Part shown: positions 7,218-15,809 of the stretch, piece after piece
Layout of the letters: each line of letters begins with the position of its first letter
Position numbering within the stretch: the stretch's first letter is position 1
From: an uncultured Clostridia bacterium
GTDB lineage: Bacteria; Bacillota; Clostridia; Christensenellales; Borkfalkiaceae
Length of the DNA stretch: 22,093 bases
Assembly (NCBI GenBank): GCA_947629725.1
Contig: CANREU010000007.1
Span: forward strand, 1-22,093
Direction: 5' to 3'
Position numbers and translations under genes: made by a program
Notes under the pieces: model-generated
The model's input: only the letters and a program-made list of their open reading frames with translations
Told to the model about the DNA's origin: nothing
Databases searched by the model: none

Positions 7218-9967
7218 TGCTTGCTCCTGTGTGCCTCAAAGAGCCCGTTTGCGCTCCTCAGGCGGAAGCGGAAGGTGAATTCGCGCTCGGTGATGAGGTA
7301 TTTTTCGTCGATACGGGGCCCGCAGGAGTTGCTCCCGACCCCCGCCATGCGGTAGTCGAGGAAGAGATACAAGTGCCCCGTATCCTTCATCTCGTGGCGG
7401 TGCGCCCTGTAGTCTGCGGGAAGATAGGGCGAAATGCAGAAGGAGAAGGGGGTCTCGGAATCGATCATGAGTTTTATCCCCTCGCCGAGGGCGACAAAAT
7501 AGGTCCCGCAGCGGCTGCCGCTCTCCTGCGGCTTGGGGTATTCGTAGCGCACGCTGTCCGCGCGGGAGGAGTGCAGGGCGGTGTAGGAGGAGAAGTTGCG
7601 GTCCTCGTACGCCTCGTTCGGGCCGAGCCCGTACCAAGAGACAGGCGTATCGGCGGGAAGCGCGAGATCGAACACGAACCCAAAGCGGGGAAGGCTCTTC
7701 ACGTGGTCCGAAAGGCGCACTTTGACTCCGACAGCGAGCCCGCCCTCCTCATGGCAATGCAGCTCCGCTTCCCCGATGGGCGGGAGCACGGGGGTGACCA
7801 GCTTCCCGCGGGAGCCCCCTTCCGTCCCCTCGAGGGGATAGTAGTAGGCGCGGTCGAGCCCGTAGGAGAGCCACTCCGCCTTGATATTCATGTCGTTGTC
7901 GAGGGGGGCGCGCCACACGGTCATGAAGGCGGGCGCGCGCAAAAGCTCCTTCCCCCCGAGGATGAGGGAGACGGGCAGGCCGTTCTCCGTTTTATACAGG
8001 AGCCCGTTCTTCTCTTTCCTCTCCTCTTTTTTCCTCGGAAGAGGGAATTGGAACACCTCGCCGCAGTGCGGGAGGAAGAGCTCCGCATAGTCGTAACCCT
8101 CCTTCTCTTTCAGGGGGACGCGCAAACTCCCGCCCGCGGGGAGAGCCGAGATGTCGTATTCCCCGCCCGCAAAGAGGGCGTCGTCCCTCCTGTAACGGAG
8201 GACGGCGGTGCTCTCCAAAATGGAGAGCGGGGCAAAGTCGAGGAGGTTCTTGAGGACAAGTTCGTCCCCCTCCCGCACAACTTTCACGGGAAGATACACC
8301 CTGCGGACATCCCAAAACTCGGGGTTTTTCTTGCGGTCGGTCGTCACGACGCCGTCCATGCAGAAGTTCCCGTCGTGCGGGTATTCTCCGAAGTCTCCCC
8401 CGTATAAGATCTTTTTGCCCTCGAGCACGCTGTGGGAGCACCACTCCCAAATGAAGCCGCCGCAGAGGGCGGGGTATTTGCGGATGAGTTCCCAATAGGC
8501 GGCGATGTCCCCGCAGGAGTTGCCCATCGCGTGGGTGTATTCGCAGAGGACGAGGGGTCTGTCCGCCGTCTTCGCGAAGTCCTCCGTCCACTTCAGTTCG
8601 GGGTACATGCGGCTGTAGAGATCGAGGAGCCCGCCGTCGACGAAGCGGTCCCCCGTGTGCTCGTAGGCACCCTCGTAGTGGAGGAGCCTTCCGTCCCCCT
8701 TTTCTTTCAGGGCGCGGGCGGCGCGGGCGAGCCCCTCCCCCCAGCCGCTCTCGTTGCCGAGGGACCAGATGAGGACGGACGGGCGGTTCTTGTCCCGCTC
8801 GTACATGCGGAGCGCCCTCCCCTCGAATTGCCCGAAATAGGCGGGGTTTTCGGGGAGCAGATTGCGCCTTTCTTCAAAGTCTTCGACATTCGTCGCGGAG
8901 ACGGAGCCGTGGCTCTCGACGTCCGCTTCCTCCAAGAGGTAGAAACCGCGCTCGTCGCAGAGCTTCGGAAGGAGGGGATGGGGCGGATAGTGGGAGGTGC
9001 GGATGGCGTTGCAGTGCATCTCTTTGAGGAGGTCCAGATCTCTTTCGAGGTCCGCCCTCGTCTCCACATACCCCTTTTCGGTCATGGAATGGCGGTTTAC
9101 GCCGCGGAATTTGATGGGCTTTCCGTTGAGCGTGAGGACGTTCCCCTCCGCCTTCACGGTGCAAAAACCCACTTTTTCCGCGATCCTCTCCCCCGCGCAG
9201 GAGATCGTGAGCGGGTACAAAACGGGGGTCTCCGCCGTCCACGGGCAAACGGGGAGGGTGCGCTTGAAGCTCTCCCCCTTGCCGCGGTACGTCTTTCCCT
9301 CCGCCTTGAGGGTGAAGGAACAGGGGCGGTCGCAAGTGACCTCGAGAGCGCCCTTCCCCGTCTTTTCGTCGTAGGAGGCGCGGACGGTGTAGTCGAAAAG
9401 GTGCCCCTCGGGGCGGTGCAACAGGTAGACGTCGCGGAAAATGCCGCTCATGCGGAGCTTGTCCTGATCCTCGAGGTAGCTCCCCGCCGAGAATTTGAAT
9501 ACGACGACCCGCAGCTCGTTCTCATCCGCAAGGAAGGGGGTGACGTCGAACTCGCTCGGGCTGTGGGGAACGGAGGAATAGCCGACCTCCTTCCCGTTCA
9601 CAAAGAGGTAGAAACAGCTGTCCACCCCCTCGAAATTCAGGTAGTACTTCCCCTCCCGCGCGGGGCGGGTGAACTTCGTCACATACACGCCGCAGGGGTT
9701 GTTCCGCTCGATGAGGGGCGGATCGAAGGGGAAGGGATAGTTGACGTTGGTGTATTGGTGTTTGCCGTAGCCGAGGATCTCCCAGCAGGATGGCACGGAG
9801 ATCTCCCTTTCGGGGGTGCAGGAGAGCGCCTTTTCGACGGCGATCTCATCGTCGAAATAGCGGAACCCCCACTTCTTCAGATCGTACTTCTTGCCCGCAA
9901 GGTAGTAGGCGCGGGCGGGCATTGCGCCCCGCTGCATGACCGTCGTTTTGTGTGTGGTGAAATTCAT
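7214..9967 (-). CDS. lacZ: Glycoside hydrolase family 2 beta-galactosidase
   Basis: The 917-residue product has the LacZ layout: an N-terminal jelly-roll sugar-binding domain (KHQYTNVNYPFPFDPP, near residue 70), an immunoglobulin-like domain, the central TIM barrel and the C-terminal bgal small N domain. The barrel shows FRGVNRHSM and RTSHYPPHP. The acid/base is Glu406 in LIWSLGNESGWG, and the nucleophile is Glu476 in VLCEYTHAMGNS. It hydrolyses terminal beta-galactosides. There is no signal peptide, so it should act in the cytoplasm. I chose the ATG at 9967 because GGAGG lies 5 bases before it and the protein begins there like the family. The open frame continues upstream through birA, but that part is not homologous. 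It is somewhat shorter than E. coli LacZ (1024). Real substrates may be plant galacto-oligosaccharides, given the arabinose/galactose gene context. Confidence 0.94.
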   Translation of the reverse strand: MNFTTHKTTVMQRGAMPARAYYLAGKKYDLKKWGFRYFDDEIAVEKALSCTPEREISVPSCWEILGYGKHQYTNVNYPFPFDPPLIERNNPCGVYVTKFTRPAREGKYYLNFEGVDSCFYLFVNGKEVGYSSVPHSPSEFDVTPFLADENELRVVVFKFSAGSYLEDQDKLRMSGIFRDVYLLHRPEGHLFDYTVRASYDEKTGKGALEVTCDRPCSFTLKAEGKTYRGKGESFKRTLPVCPWTAETPVLYPLTISCAGERIAEKVGFCTVKAEGNVLTLNGKPIKFRGVNRHSMTEKGYVETRADLERDLDLLKEMHCNAIRTSHYPPHPLLPKLCDERGFYLLEEADVESHGSVSATNVEDFEERRNLLPENPAYFGQFEGRALRMYERDKNRPSVLIWSLGNESGWGEGLARAARALKEKGDGRLLHYEGAYEHTGDRFVDGGLLDLYSRMYPELKWTEDFAKTADRPLVLCEYTHAMGNSCGDIAAYWELIRKYPALCGGFIWEWCSHSVLEGKKILYGGDFGEYPHDGNFCMDGVVTTDRKKNPEFWDVRRVYLPVKVVREGDELVLKNLLDFAPLSILESTAVLRYRRDDALFAGGEYDISALPAGGSLRVPLKEKEGYDYAELFLPHCGEVFQFPLPRKKEERKEKNGLLYKTENGLPVSLILGGKELLRAPAFMTVWRAPLDNDMNIKAEWLSYGLDRAYYYPLEGTEGGSRGKLVTPVLPPIGEAELHCHEEGGLAVGVKVRLSDHVKSLPRFGFVFDLALPADTPVSWYGLGPNEAYEDRNFSSYTALHSSRADSVRYEYPKPQESGSRCGTYFVALGEGIKLMIDSETPFSFCISPYLPADYRAHRHEMKDTGHLYLFLDYRMAGVGSNSCGPRIDEKYLITEREFTFRFRLRSANGLFEAHRSKQ

Positions 9968-9981
9968 AGGTCCTCCGTTTT

Positions 9982-10671
9982 TTATAAAGACAAGGGGTCG
10001 AGACGGACCTCCGCGCCCGCGAGCGCGCGGATCCTCCCCCCCTCTTCGATCTCGAGCCTGCCGTCGGGCAGGATGGCGCGGGCGACCGCTTCGTAGGTGC
10101 GGTCCCCTTCGATGACGCGGACTTTTCCGCCGAGATAGCGGTGATAGCGCAGGTAGTCCGCAAATTCGGTCGGTTTTTGATATTCTTCGATGAGTTTCTC
10201 CCGCACGCCGTCTGCGGTGACGGGAAGGGCGGAGAGCTCCTTTAAGGAGACGGCGATCCCCCCGAGGGCGGAGACGTCGTTTTCGGCGTTGATCCCGATC
10301 CCGACGATGCTGTGGTCGAGAAGGTCCCCTTTCACGGTGTTCTCCACGAGGATGCCGCAGAGCTTGCGGTTCGCGGCGAGCACGTCGTTCGCCCACTTCA
10401 AAGAGGGAGAGACGCCGTATTTTTCCGCCGTGCGGCAGACCGCGACGGCGGCGTGCGCCATCACCTCAAAGGCGCGGGCGGCGGGAAAGTTTTCGTAGAA
10501 GGTGAGAAAAGAGAGGTAGACGCCCCCCTCTTCGGAGAGAAAGGAGCGCCCCTTCGTGCCCTTTCCGCCCGTTTGGCGGCGCGCGGAGAGCGCGACGTCC
10601 TCCCGCGCGGAAAGATAGTTTTTTACGGTCTCGTTGGTGGAGCCCGTCTCGTCAATCAACTCGATCTTCAT
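9982..10671 (-). CDS. birA: Biotin--[acetyl-CoA-carboxylase] ligase, short form without DNA-binding domain
   Basis: The enzyme activates biotin with ATP and attaches it to the lysine of biotin carrier domains. The 229-residue product begins directly with the catalytic domain: DETGSTNETVKNYL, the biotinyl-AMP loop GGKGTKGRSF (usually GRGRxGR), GVYLSFLTF, LKWANDVLAANRKLCGILVE and VGIGIN. A C-terminal SH3-like domain ends it. The helix-turn-helix domain of the repressor form is absent, so it should not regulate transcription. I chose the ATG at 10671, which overlaps the end of recX by 20 bases and fits the MKIELIDETGSTN beginning; an ATG at 10713 is possible but adds unrelated residues. The gene is followed 14 bases later by the beta-galactosidase start, so the two are probably cotranscribed. 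Confidence 0.93.
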   Translation of the reverse strand: MKIELIDETGSTNETVKNYLSAREDVALSARRQTGGKGTKGRSFLSEEGGVYLSFLTFYENFPAARAFEVMAHAAVAVCRTAEKYGVSPSLKWANDVLAANRKLCGILVENTVKGDLLDHSIVGIGINAENDVSALGGIAVSLKELSALPVTADGVREKLIEEYQKPTEFADYLRYHRYLGGKVRVIEGDRTYEAVARAILPDGRLEIEEGGRIRALAGAEVRLDPLSL

Positions 10672-11272
10672 CCGTCCACTCCGCAAGCGCGGCGCGCGCC
10701 GTATCGACATCATACCCTTTGGAAAGGAGGTGGCGGAAGGCTTTGGAGAGGGTCGCGCGGTCGCACGGCTTGCCGCGGAGGTACTTCATAAGGGCGGCCT
10801 TCGCCCCCTCCTCCTCATCGCCGAGTCCGGAGAGCGCCTCCTCGGAATCCTCTTCTGAAACTCCCCGCTTTTTGAGTTCGAGAGCGAGGAGCCGCCTGCC
10901 CTTCTTCCCCCCTGCGCTCTCGCAGTAGCGGCGGGCATATTCTTTGTCGTCGAGATAGCCGTATTCCTTCATGCGGGAGACGGCGTAGTCCGTCACCTCT
11001 TCGAGATACCCCTTGCGGGCGAGGTAGGCGCGGACCTCCTTCTCCGTCTTCATGGAGGCGGAGATGTGGGTGAGCGCCTTGTCGAGGGCGGTCTGCTTTT
11101 CGCTCTCGAGCTGCATGCGGGAGAGCTCCTCCGCCGTGACCTCCGCGCCCGCCTTCAAACGGTTTTGCATCACCGTTTCGAGCTTCATGCCGCAGAAAAA
11201 CCGCCCGTCGAGCTCGATGTTGCAGCGGGTCGCGTCCTTCTTTTGGGGGGTGATGGCGGTGATGACGGGCAT
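10652..11272 (-). CDS. recX: Recombination regulator RecX
   Basis: RecX binds RecA filaments and inhibits strand exchange. The 206-residue product carries the repeated three-helix RecX pattern: KALTHISASMKTEKEVRAYLARKGY, then YLDDKEYARRYCES and GRRLLALELKKRGVSEE, and a final repeat with AFRHLLSKGYD. Length is typical of Firmicutes RecX. The ATG at 11272 comes one base after the stop codon of the lipoprotein gene (11276-11274), and no good ribosome site is visible. Translation is therefore probably coupled to ribosomes ending the upstream gene. The frameshift in that gene would move termination to 11530 and could reduce recX translation. It overlaps birA by 20 bases. No recA or lexA is nearby. 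Confidence 0.93.
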   Translation of the reverse strand: MPVITAITPQKKDATRCNIELDGRFFCGMKLETVMQNRLKAGAEVTAEELSRMQLESEKQTALDKALTHISASMKTEKEVRAYLARKGYLEEVTDYAVSRMKEYGYLDDKEYARRYCESAGGKKGRRLLALELKKRGVSEEDSEEALSGLGDEEEGAKAALMKYLRGKPCDRATLSKAFRHLLSKGYDVDTARAALAEWTDEDRVD

Positions 11273-11273
11273 A

Positions 11274-12687
11274 CTACTGTACGCCGTCCGCGGGCCAGGT
11301 GCGGTTCTTCTTGAACCAATCGGTCTCTTTCAAAACGGTGTCGTTGTTGCTCCCGTGGATGGAGAAATCGACGCCATCGGAGGTTACCGTGATCTCCCCG
11401 TTCATGGAGGCGAATTTCGCGGTCGTCCCGTCGAGGGAGAGGGTCGTCACATAGATATTTTTGGTGTACTTCGCCACGCGGTTGATCATATCCTGCGTGG
11501 GGAATTGATTGTCTTTGGTGCCCGTATATTCATTCGAGCCCGCGCAGCAGCAGATGCAGACGTTCTCGGGCGTGATCTCCTGAAGAAGGCAGTCGTTGGA
11601 GGAGGTGGTGCCCGCCCTTGAAGAGTTTGCAGTGGGGAAGCTCGTTGCTCGCGGCGAGGCTCTCCTCCCCATCCTTTTCCAGATCGCCCGTGAAGAGATA
11701 GTGATACTCTCCCTGCGTGAAGAGGGTGCAGACGGAGTAGTTGTTCTCATCCGACGAGTACTTTTCGTAGTATTGCTGGTACAGGATCTCAAAGGAAATG
11801 CCCTCGGCGAGCTCATAGGAGCGCTGCGCGCCGTCCGTCCCATTCCAGCATTGGAGGGCGGTGTAGTGCACCGCGCCGTCGCCGCTCACTTCCTTATCCC
11901 GCCATGTGATGTAGTCCGCGGAGATAGCGGAAGTTGTGTTTTTGCGTGCAAAGTCGATGATCGTTTCGCACTTGAAGTTGGCGAAGATCCCGTCCGTTCC
12001 GTTGTTGCCGACAAACGCCGCGATATGGTCCTCGTGGGCGTGCGTTGCGATGACGTATTCGAGAATGCCGTCCGTGCAATATTCCTTGATCTTGGGGACG
12101 AGGGTCGCGGCAGAAGGGCGCTTGGAGCCCGCGTCGATGAGGACCTCGGTGTCCCCCGTCTTGAGGAGGGTGCAGTCTCCCGCGTTGCCGTTGCCGAGTT
12201 CGAGGAAATGGATCTCGAGCTCCGCATTCGCTGCGCTGCCATCGCCGGGGTCGCCCTTGTCTCCCTTCTCGCCCTTGATGTTGCCGCGGAGGGTCCACGA
12301 GCCGTTCTCCTTCGTGTACACATTCCAGGAGGTGTAGTCGAGATACAGGTCTCCGTTCTTGCCCTGCGACTTTTGAGGCGCGCCGCTGCCGTAGAGCCAG
12401 CCGTTGCCGTCCGCCCCGGGGTCTCCCTCATCGCCTTTGTCGCCTTTATCTCCCTTGTCGCCCTTCTCCCCCTTCACGGAGGCGAGCCATTCTTCATAGG
12501 TGAGGGGGACCTCCCCGTCCGCGGCGCAGCTCTCCGCGTACATATCGTAGACTTCGCGGATAGTGGGCTCGCTTGTGCCCGTGCCCGTTCCGAACAGGTC
12601 TGCGAATTTGCACGCGGAAGCGCTCACGGCGAGGGCGGCCGTAAGCAGGAAGACGCACAGAAAACGGAAAACCGGTCTCTTTTTCAT
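11274..12687 (-). pseudogene. Collagen-like lipoprotein with ComEC-type metallo-beta-lactamase-fold domain, frameshifted
   Basis: The protein starts with a signal ending VSASAC (Cys26 the likely lipid site). A TYEEWLASVKG segment and a Gly-X-Y collagen-like tract (residues 73-94, KGDKGD units) follow. Next come a small domain (GWLYGSGAP...GDLYLDYTSWNVY...GSWTLRGNI), a second short Gly-X-Y tract (about 139-150) and then a ComEC-like hydrolase domain. That domain has LELGNGNAGDCTLL, LIDAG, the metal motif THAHEDH (His216, His218, Asp220, His221) and LFTGDLEKDGEE. At 11604/11605 the frame breaks: KLFKGGHH should continue as the conserved GSSN, but SSNDCLLQEITPENV is in the -2/+1 frame. Two missing bases (or one extra) explain this. 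Read as is, the product is 385 residues and stops at 11530; repaired it is about 471 and ends at 11274, next to recX. AAAGGAGC precedes the ATG. It could be mutation or assembly error. Confidence 0.85.
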
Positions 12688-12699
12688 GTTTCGCTCCTT

Positions 12700-14235
12700 T
12701 TATGCCTTCGTTTTGAATTTCAAATAGCTCCAGCTCATGGCGGGGAGGACGACGGAAACGTGCGTGCCTCCCTTCACTGCGGGAAGATCCTTTTTGGCGG
12801 GGACCACGTCCTCTTTGTGCGAGAACCCGTTGGTCGCGCCGAGGTCGGCGTTTGTCATCTCGACGTATTCGGCGGGCTCAAGGTCTCCGAAGGAGCGGAG
12901 CTCGAGGGAGACTTCCCGCGCCTCCTGCGCATAGTTGACGAGGGAGACGACGACGGAGCCGCTCTCCGCATCGTAACAGACTGCCTCGTTGAGCGAGCGC
13001 GCCTTCCCGTATTTGTTCTCGAAGAGGTCGGAATCGGAGAAGGTGCGGAGCGTCGCGCCGCGGGCGTTGTTCGCAAGATACTTGAAGGGGTAGAAAATGC
13101 TCTGGCGGAAGGCGTCGCCGCGCTCCGTCGTGATGGGGGCGATGACGTTGACGAGCTGCGCGAGGCACCCCATCTTCACGAGATCGCAGTGATTGAGCAG
13201 GGTGTTCATGAGACCCGCGAACACGAGGCTGTCGCGGAAGGTGTAAATATCCTCGATAAGACGGGGCGCCCTCTTCCAAAGGGGCTCCGTGCGGGGAGCG
13301 GACTGCTTCCACACGTTCCACTCGTCGAAGGAGAGGTACACCTGTTTGCGGGTACGGTACTTTGCGCGCACATACTCTATGGTCGCCTCGAGGGTCTCGA
13401 TGTACTCCGCCATGTTGTCCGCCGCGCCGAAGAAGTCCTCGAGGGGGCGCTTATCCGACGTGCTGTATTCGTAGTAGCGGTGCATGGAGAGGTAGTCCGC
13501 CTTGCCGTAGGTGTGCTCCAAGACCACTCTGTCCCATTCGGGGAAGGTGTCCATCTCGTGGTTGGAAGAGCCCGAGACGACGAGCTTCAGTTTGTGCAGA
13601 TTGGAGAGGGCGTCGTCCGTCTCCCCGTTCGTCCAGCGCATCACCTTCGCCGCTTCGAGCGCCTTCTTGCCGTAGTCGTCCGCCGAGAGATGCCCGATCT
13701 GCCACGGGCCGTCCATCTCGTTGCCGATACACCAATAGGTCACGCCGTAGGGCTTCTCCGCGCCGTTCGCGCGGCGGTAGTCGGAGAGCGCCGTTCCGCC
13801 CGCATGGTTGCAATATTCAACGAGCCGCGCCGCCTCTTTCACCGTGCCCGTGCCCATATTTACGGCGAGCATGGGCTCGACGCCCGCGAGCCTGCACCAC
13901 TTCACGAACTCGTCGGTGCCGAATTCGTTGGTCTCCGTGGTGTGCCACGCGAGGTCGAGACGGGCGGGCCTCTTCTCTTTGGGCCCGACGCCGTCCGTCC
14001 ATTCGTACCCCGAGACGAAGTTCCCGCCCGGGTAGCGCACGATGGGCACATGCAGTTCTCTCACGAGGGAGACGACGTCTTTCCGGAAGCCGTTCTCGTC
14101 CGCCGAAGGGTCGTCGGGATCGTAGATCCCCCCATACACCGCGCGCCCGAGGTGCTCGATGAAGGAGCCGTAGAGGCGGGGAGAGATCTCCCCCACCCGA
14201 AAGTTCTTATCAGCGAATACAGATGTTTTTTTCAT
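12700..14235 (-). CDS. abfA: Alpha-L-arabinofuranosidase, glycoside hydrolase family 51
   Basis: The enzyme releases terminal L-arabinofuranose from arabinan, arabinoxylan or arabinogalactan oligosaccharides with retention of configuration. The 511-residue product has GH51 features: SPRLYGSFIEHLGRAVYGGIY at the start, VRYPGGNFVSGYEW, then the acid/base Glu173 in YWCIGNEMDGPWQ and the nucleophile Glu305 in LSFDEWNVW. A C-terminal beta domain ends in SWSYLKFK. No signal peptide is present, so it is cytoplasmic and acts on imported oligosaccharides. AGGAGG lies 7 bases before the ATG. It is 26 bases after the 115-residue unknown and 12 bases before the lipoprotein gene. The arabinose released can enter AraA, AraB and AraD encoded in the same strand run. 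Identity is clear; exact linkage preference cannot be told. Confidence 0.96.
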   Translation of the reverse strand: MKKTSVFADKNFRVGEISPRLYGSFIEHLGRAVYGGIYDPDDPSADENGFRKDVVSLVRELHVPIVRYPGGNFVSGYEWTDGVGPKEKRPARLDLAWHTTETNEFGTDEFVKWCRLAGVEPMLAVNMGTGTVKEAARLVEYCNHAGGTALSDYRRANGAEKPYGVTYWCIGNEMDGPWQIGHLSADDYGKKALEAAKVMRWTNGETDDALSNLHKLKLVVSGSSNHEMDTFPEWDRVVLEHTYGKADYLSMHRYYEYSTSDKRPLEDFFGAADNMAEYIETLEATIEYVRAKYRTRKQVYLSFDEWNVWKQSAPRTEPLWKRAPRLIEDIYTFRDSLVFAGLMNTLLNHCDLVKMGCLAQLVNVIAPITTERGDAFRQSIFYPFKYLANNARGATLRTFSDSDLFENKYGKARSLNEAVCYDAESGSVVVSLVNYAQEAREVSLELRSFGDLEPAEYVEMTNADLGATNGFSHKEDVVPAKKDLPAVKGGTHVSVVLPAMSWSYLKFKTKA

Positions 14236-14262
14236 ACCCCATCCTCCTGTTTTTGAAACCTG

Positions 14263-14610
14263 TCACACCAATCCGAGCGCGCCCGCGATGTTGACGACCG
14301 CCGAATCGATGTTGTGCAAAAATTTATCGAGCCCCTTCTGCGCGCCCTTGTCGATGACGCCCCCCTCCGTGGTGCGAAGGAGTTTTACGATGAGATCGGA
14401 GTTGACGTAGATGACCTTGCACTCCTCCGCGACCGCCTCGAGCACGGGCTCCTTCGCGCCGCTCTCGACGGCGTGGAGCGCCTTCACCGCCGCGTTGAGT
14501 TCCCCGAACAAAACGGGATCCCCCGTTTTGAAGAGGTCGGCAAGCGCCCTGTTCACGCGCGCGAGCTGAGTGCAGAAATCGAGAATGGTTTGGTTGGGTT
14601 CGCCGTTCAT
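14263..14610 (-). CDS. Small helical protein of unknown function, coupled to the pyrophosphorylase gene
   Basis: The product is 115 residues, predicted mostly alpha-helical and soluble: no signal peptide, no membrane span, no metal or nucleotide motif. Landmarks are TILDFCTQLARVNRALADLF, then VKALHAVESGAKEPV, ECKVIYVNSDLIVKLLRTTE and KFLHNIDSAVVNIAGAL. The ATG overlaps the TGA of the preceding UDP-sugar pyrophosphorylase gene (ATGA, 14610-14607), and GGAG lies 8 bases upstream. Both favour a real, translationally coupled gene. It lies between the pyrophosphorylase and arabinofuranosidase genes, so a role linked to sugar use is possible but not shown. I do not recognise the family. Confidence 0.7.
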   Translation of the reverse strand: MNGEPNQTILDFCTQLARVNRALADLFKTGDPVLFGELNAAVKALHAVESGAKEPVLEAVAEECKVIYVNSDLIVKLLRTTEGGVIDKGAQKGLDKFLHNIDSAVVNIAGALGLV

Positions 14611-15809
14611 AACACTACTCCGTTTTTTTGAAGGAGGGCGCGCGCCGTTTCCACGCTGTCCACCCCCGTTTGATTCTTGACGGGCGCAAATTCCCGCTCC
14701 CGCTCCACCTCGAAGGGGAGACAGCTCCCCGCAAAGCGGACCATGTCGAGAATGAGCGTCTCGAATTTATAGCCGTTCTCCCGCTCGGGTTTTACGAAGA
14801 CGCCCTCCGCGTTGAGATATGGGATCTTCTTTTTCACGATGTGCACGGGCATGCGCTCCCCCGCGATGCGCGCGAGGATGTCGGCGCGGAAGAGGTAGTT
14901 GAGGATCGCCCCATAGAGGTATTTGAGCTCCCCTTTTTCGTCCCGCTCCGCCGCCTGTTCGGGGGAGATCTCGTAATACTCGATGACGGAGGGCTTGCCG
15001 TCCTCCAGACAGAGCACCCCCACCCGCTCTTCGGGGCGGCTCTTGCAGACGACTTTCGCCCCGCAGCCGCACCCCTTTTCCGCGACTGCGCCGAGGAACA
15101 CGGGATCGGCGATCCGCTGCAACACGTTGTCCACGCCGAACACGTTATACCACTCCACGGAGGGGAAATCTCTGTCGGCGCCCGCTCTCTTCATCGAGGC
15201 GTACCACCCGCCGTTGCCGTTCGGGGAGAGGGCGAGGCCGCCGTCTTCGTCGAGGAGGAGCTTCCCCCCGAAGTCCACGCAGGGCGCCGTCTCCTGTACG
15301 AAGAAGCGGATGTAGCGCTCGGGATAGCCGAAATAGCCGTGCTCGCGGAGGAAGGAGCGGGTCGCACCGTCCGTCTTTTCGCTCGTCATCACAAGAAGGG
15401 GGACGAAAGCGCCGACCCTGTCCGTCACTTCGCGCAAATTTTCGATGAGCCGCCCGAAGATATACACGGGGCGGGTGAGGCCGATGTCGTACATCCCTTT
15501 GGGCGCGCCGGAGCCGAGCCTCGTCCCCTGTCCTCCCGCGAGGAGGACCGCCGCGAGCTTGCCCGCGCGGATGAGGTCCGCACCGAGCGCCTCGTATTCC
15601 TTGCGGCGCCTTTCGATCTCGGGAAGACGGAGCCCGCCGATGGGCGCTATGCGCCCCTTGCCGCTCAGATCGTCGGGGTGTTTCCACAGTCCCACCGTCT
15701 TCCAGTCGACGGCGGAGAGCTGTGCGCGGAGTTTCCCGCTCCCCTCCCGTTCAATGAGGGGGATGAGGTGCTCCTGCCCGTTCTTCAAGAGGGTCTCTTT
15801 GAGGTTCAT
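14607..15809 (-). CDS. UDPGP-family nucleotidyltransferase (UDP-sugar / UDP-N-acetylhexosamine pyrophosphorylase type)
   Basis: Members of this family (UDPGP type 1, eukaryotic-like) make UDP-sugars from UTP and a sugar 1-phosphate. The 400-residue product has the nucleotide loop LAGGQGTRLGSGAPKGMYDI (about residues 88-107). It also has PLLVMTSEKTDGAT, YFGYP...FFVQETAPCVD, LSPNGNGGWYASM, a V-F-G-V-D-N block and a late KFETLILDM. These match UAP1/AGX-like enzymes, not bacterial GalU. The substrate cannot be fixed from sequence. Next to alpha- and beta-galactosidases, a role converting galactose 1-phosphate to UDP-galactose is plausible, but UDP-GlcNAc or UDP-GalNAc synthesis is equally possible. 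The ATG overlaps the TGA of the alpha-galactosidase gene (ATGA at 15809-15806), and GGAGG lies 7 bases upstream. The stop overlaps the next ATG in the same way. Confidence 0.88.
   Translation of the reverse strand: MNLKETLLKNGQEHLIPLIEREGSGKLRAQLSAVDWKTVGLWKHPDDLSGKGRIAPIGGLRLPEIERRRKEYEALGADLIRAGKLAAVLLAGGQGTRLGSGAPKGMYDIGLTRPVYIFGRLIENLREVTDRVGAFVPLLVMTSEKTDGATRSFLREHGYFGYPERYIRFFVQETAPCVDFGGKLLLDEDGGLALSPNGNGGWYASMKRAGADRDFPSVEWYNVFGVDNVLQRIADPVFLGAVAEKGCGCGAKVVCKSRPEERVGVLCLEDGKPSVIEYYEISPEQAAERDEKGELKYLYGAILNYLFRADILARIAGERMPVHIVKKKIPYLNAEGVFVKPERENGYKFETLILDMVRFAGSCLPFEVEREREFAPVKNQTGVDSVETARALLQKNGVVL

Noticed and set aside
9968..10396. Upstream extension of the beta-galactosidase frame
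   Set aside because: The extra residues are an Arg-rich shadow of birA. The ATG at 9967 has a good GGAGG and matches the family N-terminus.
12424..12475. Nine-base tandem repeats as a possible minisatellite or CRISPR-like array
   Set aside because: They encode the in-frame Gly-X-Y collagen-like tract of the lipoprotein; unit spacing and coding frame explain them.
11596..14256. Long plus-strand open frame opposite the arabinofuranosidase and lipoprotein genes
   Set aside because: Antisense shadow of GC-rich coding sequence; no recognisable domain, signal or ribosome site.
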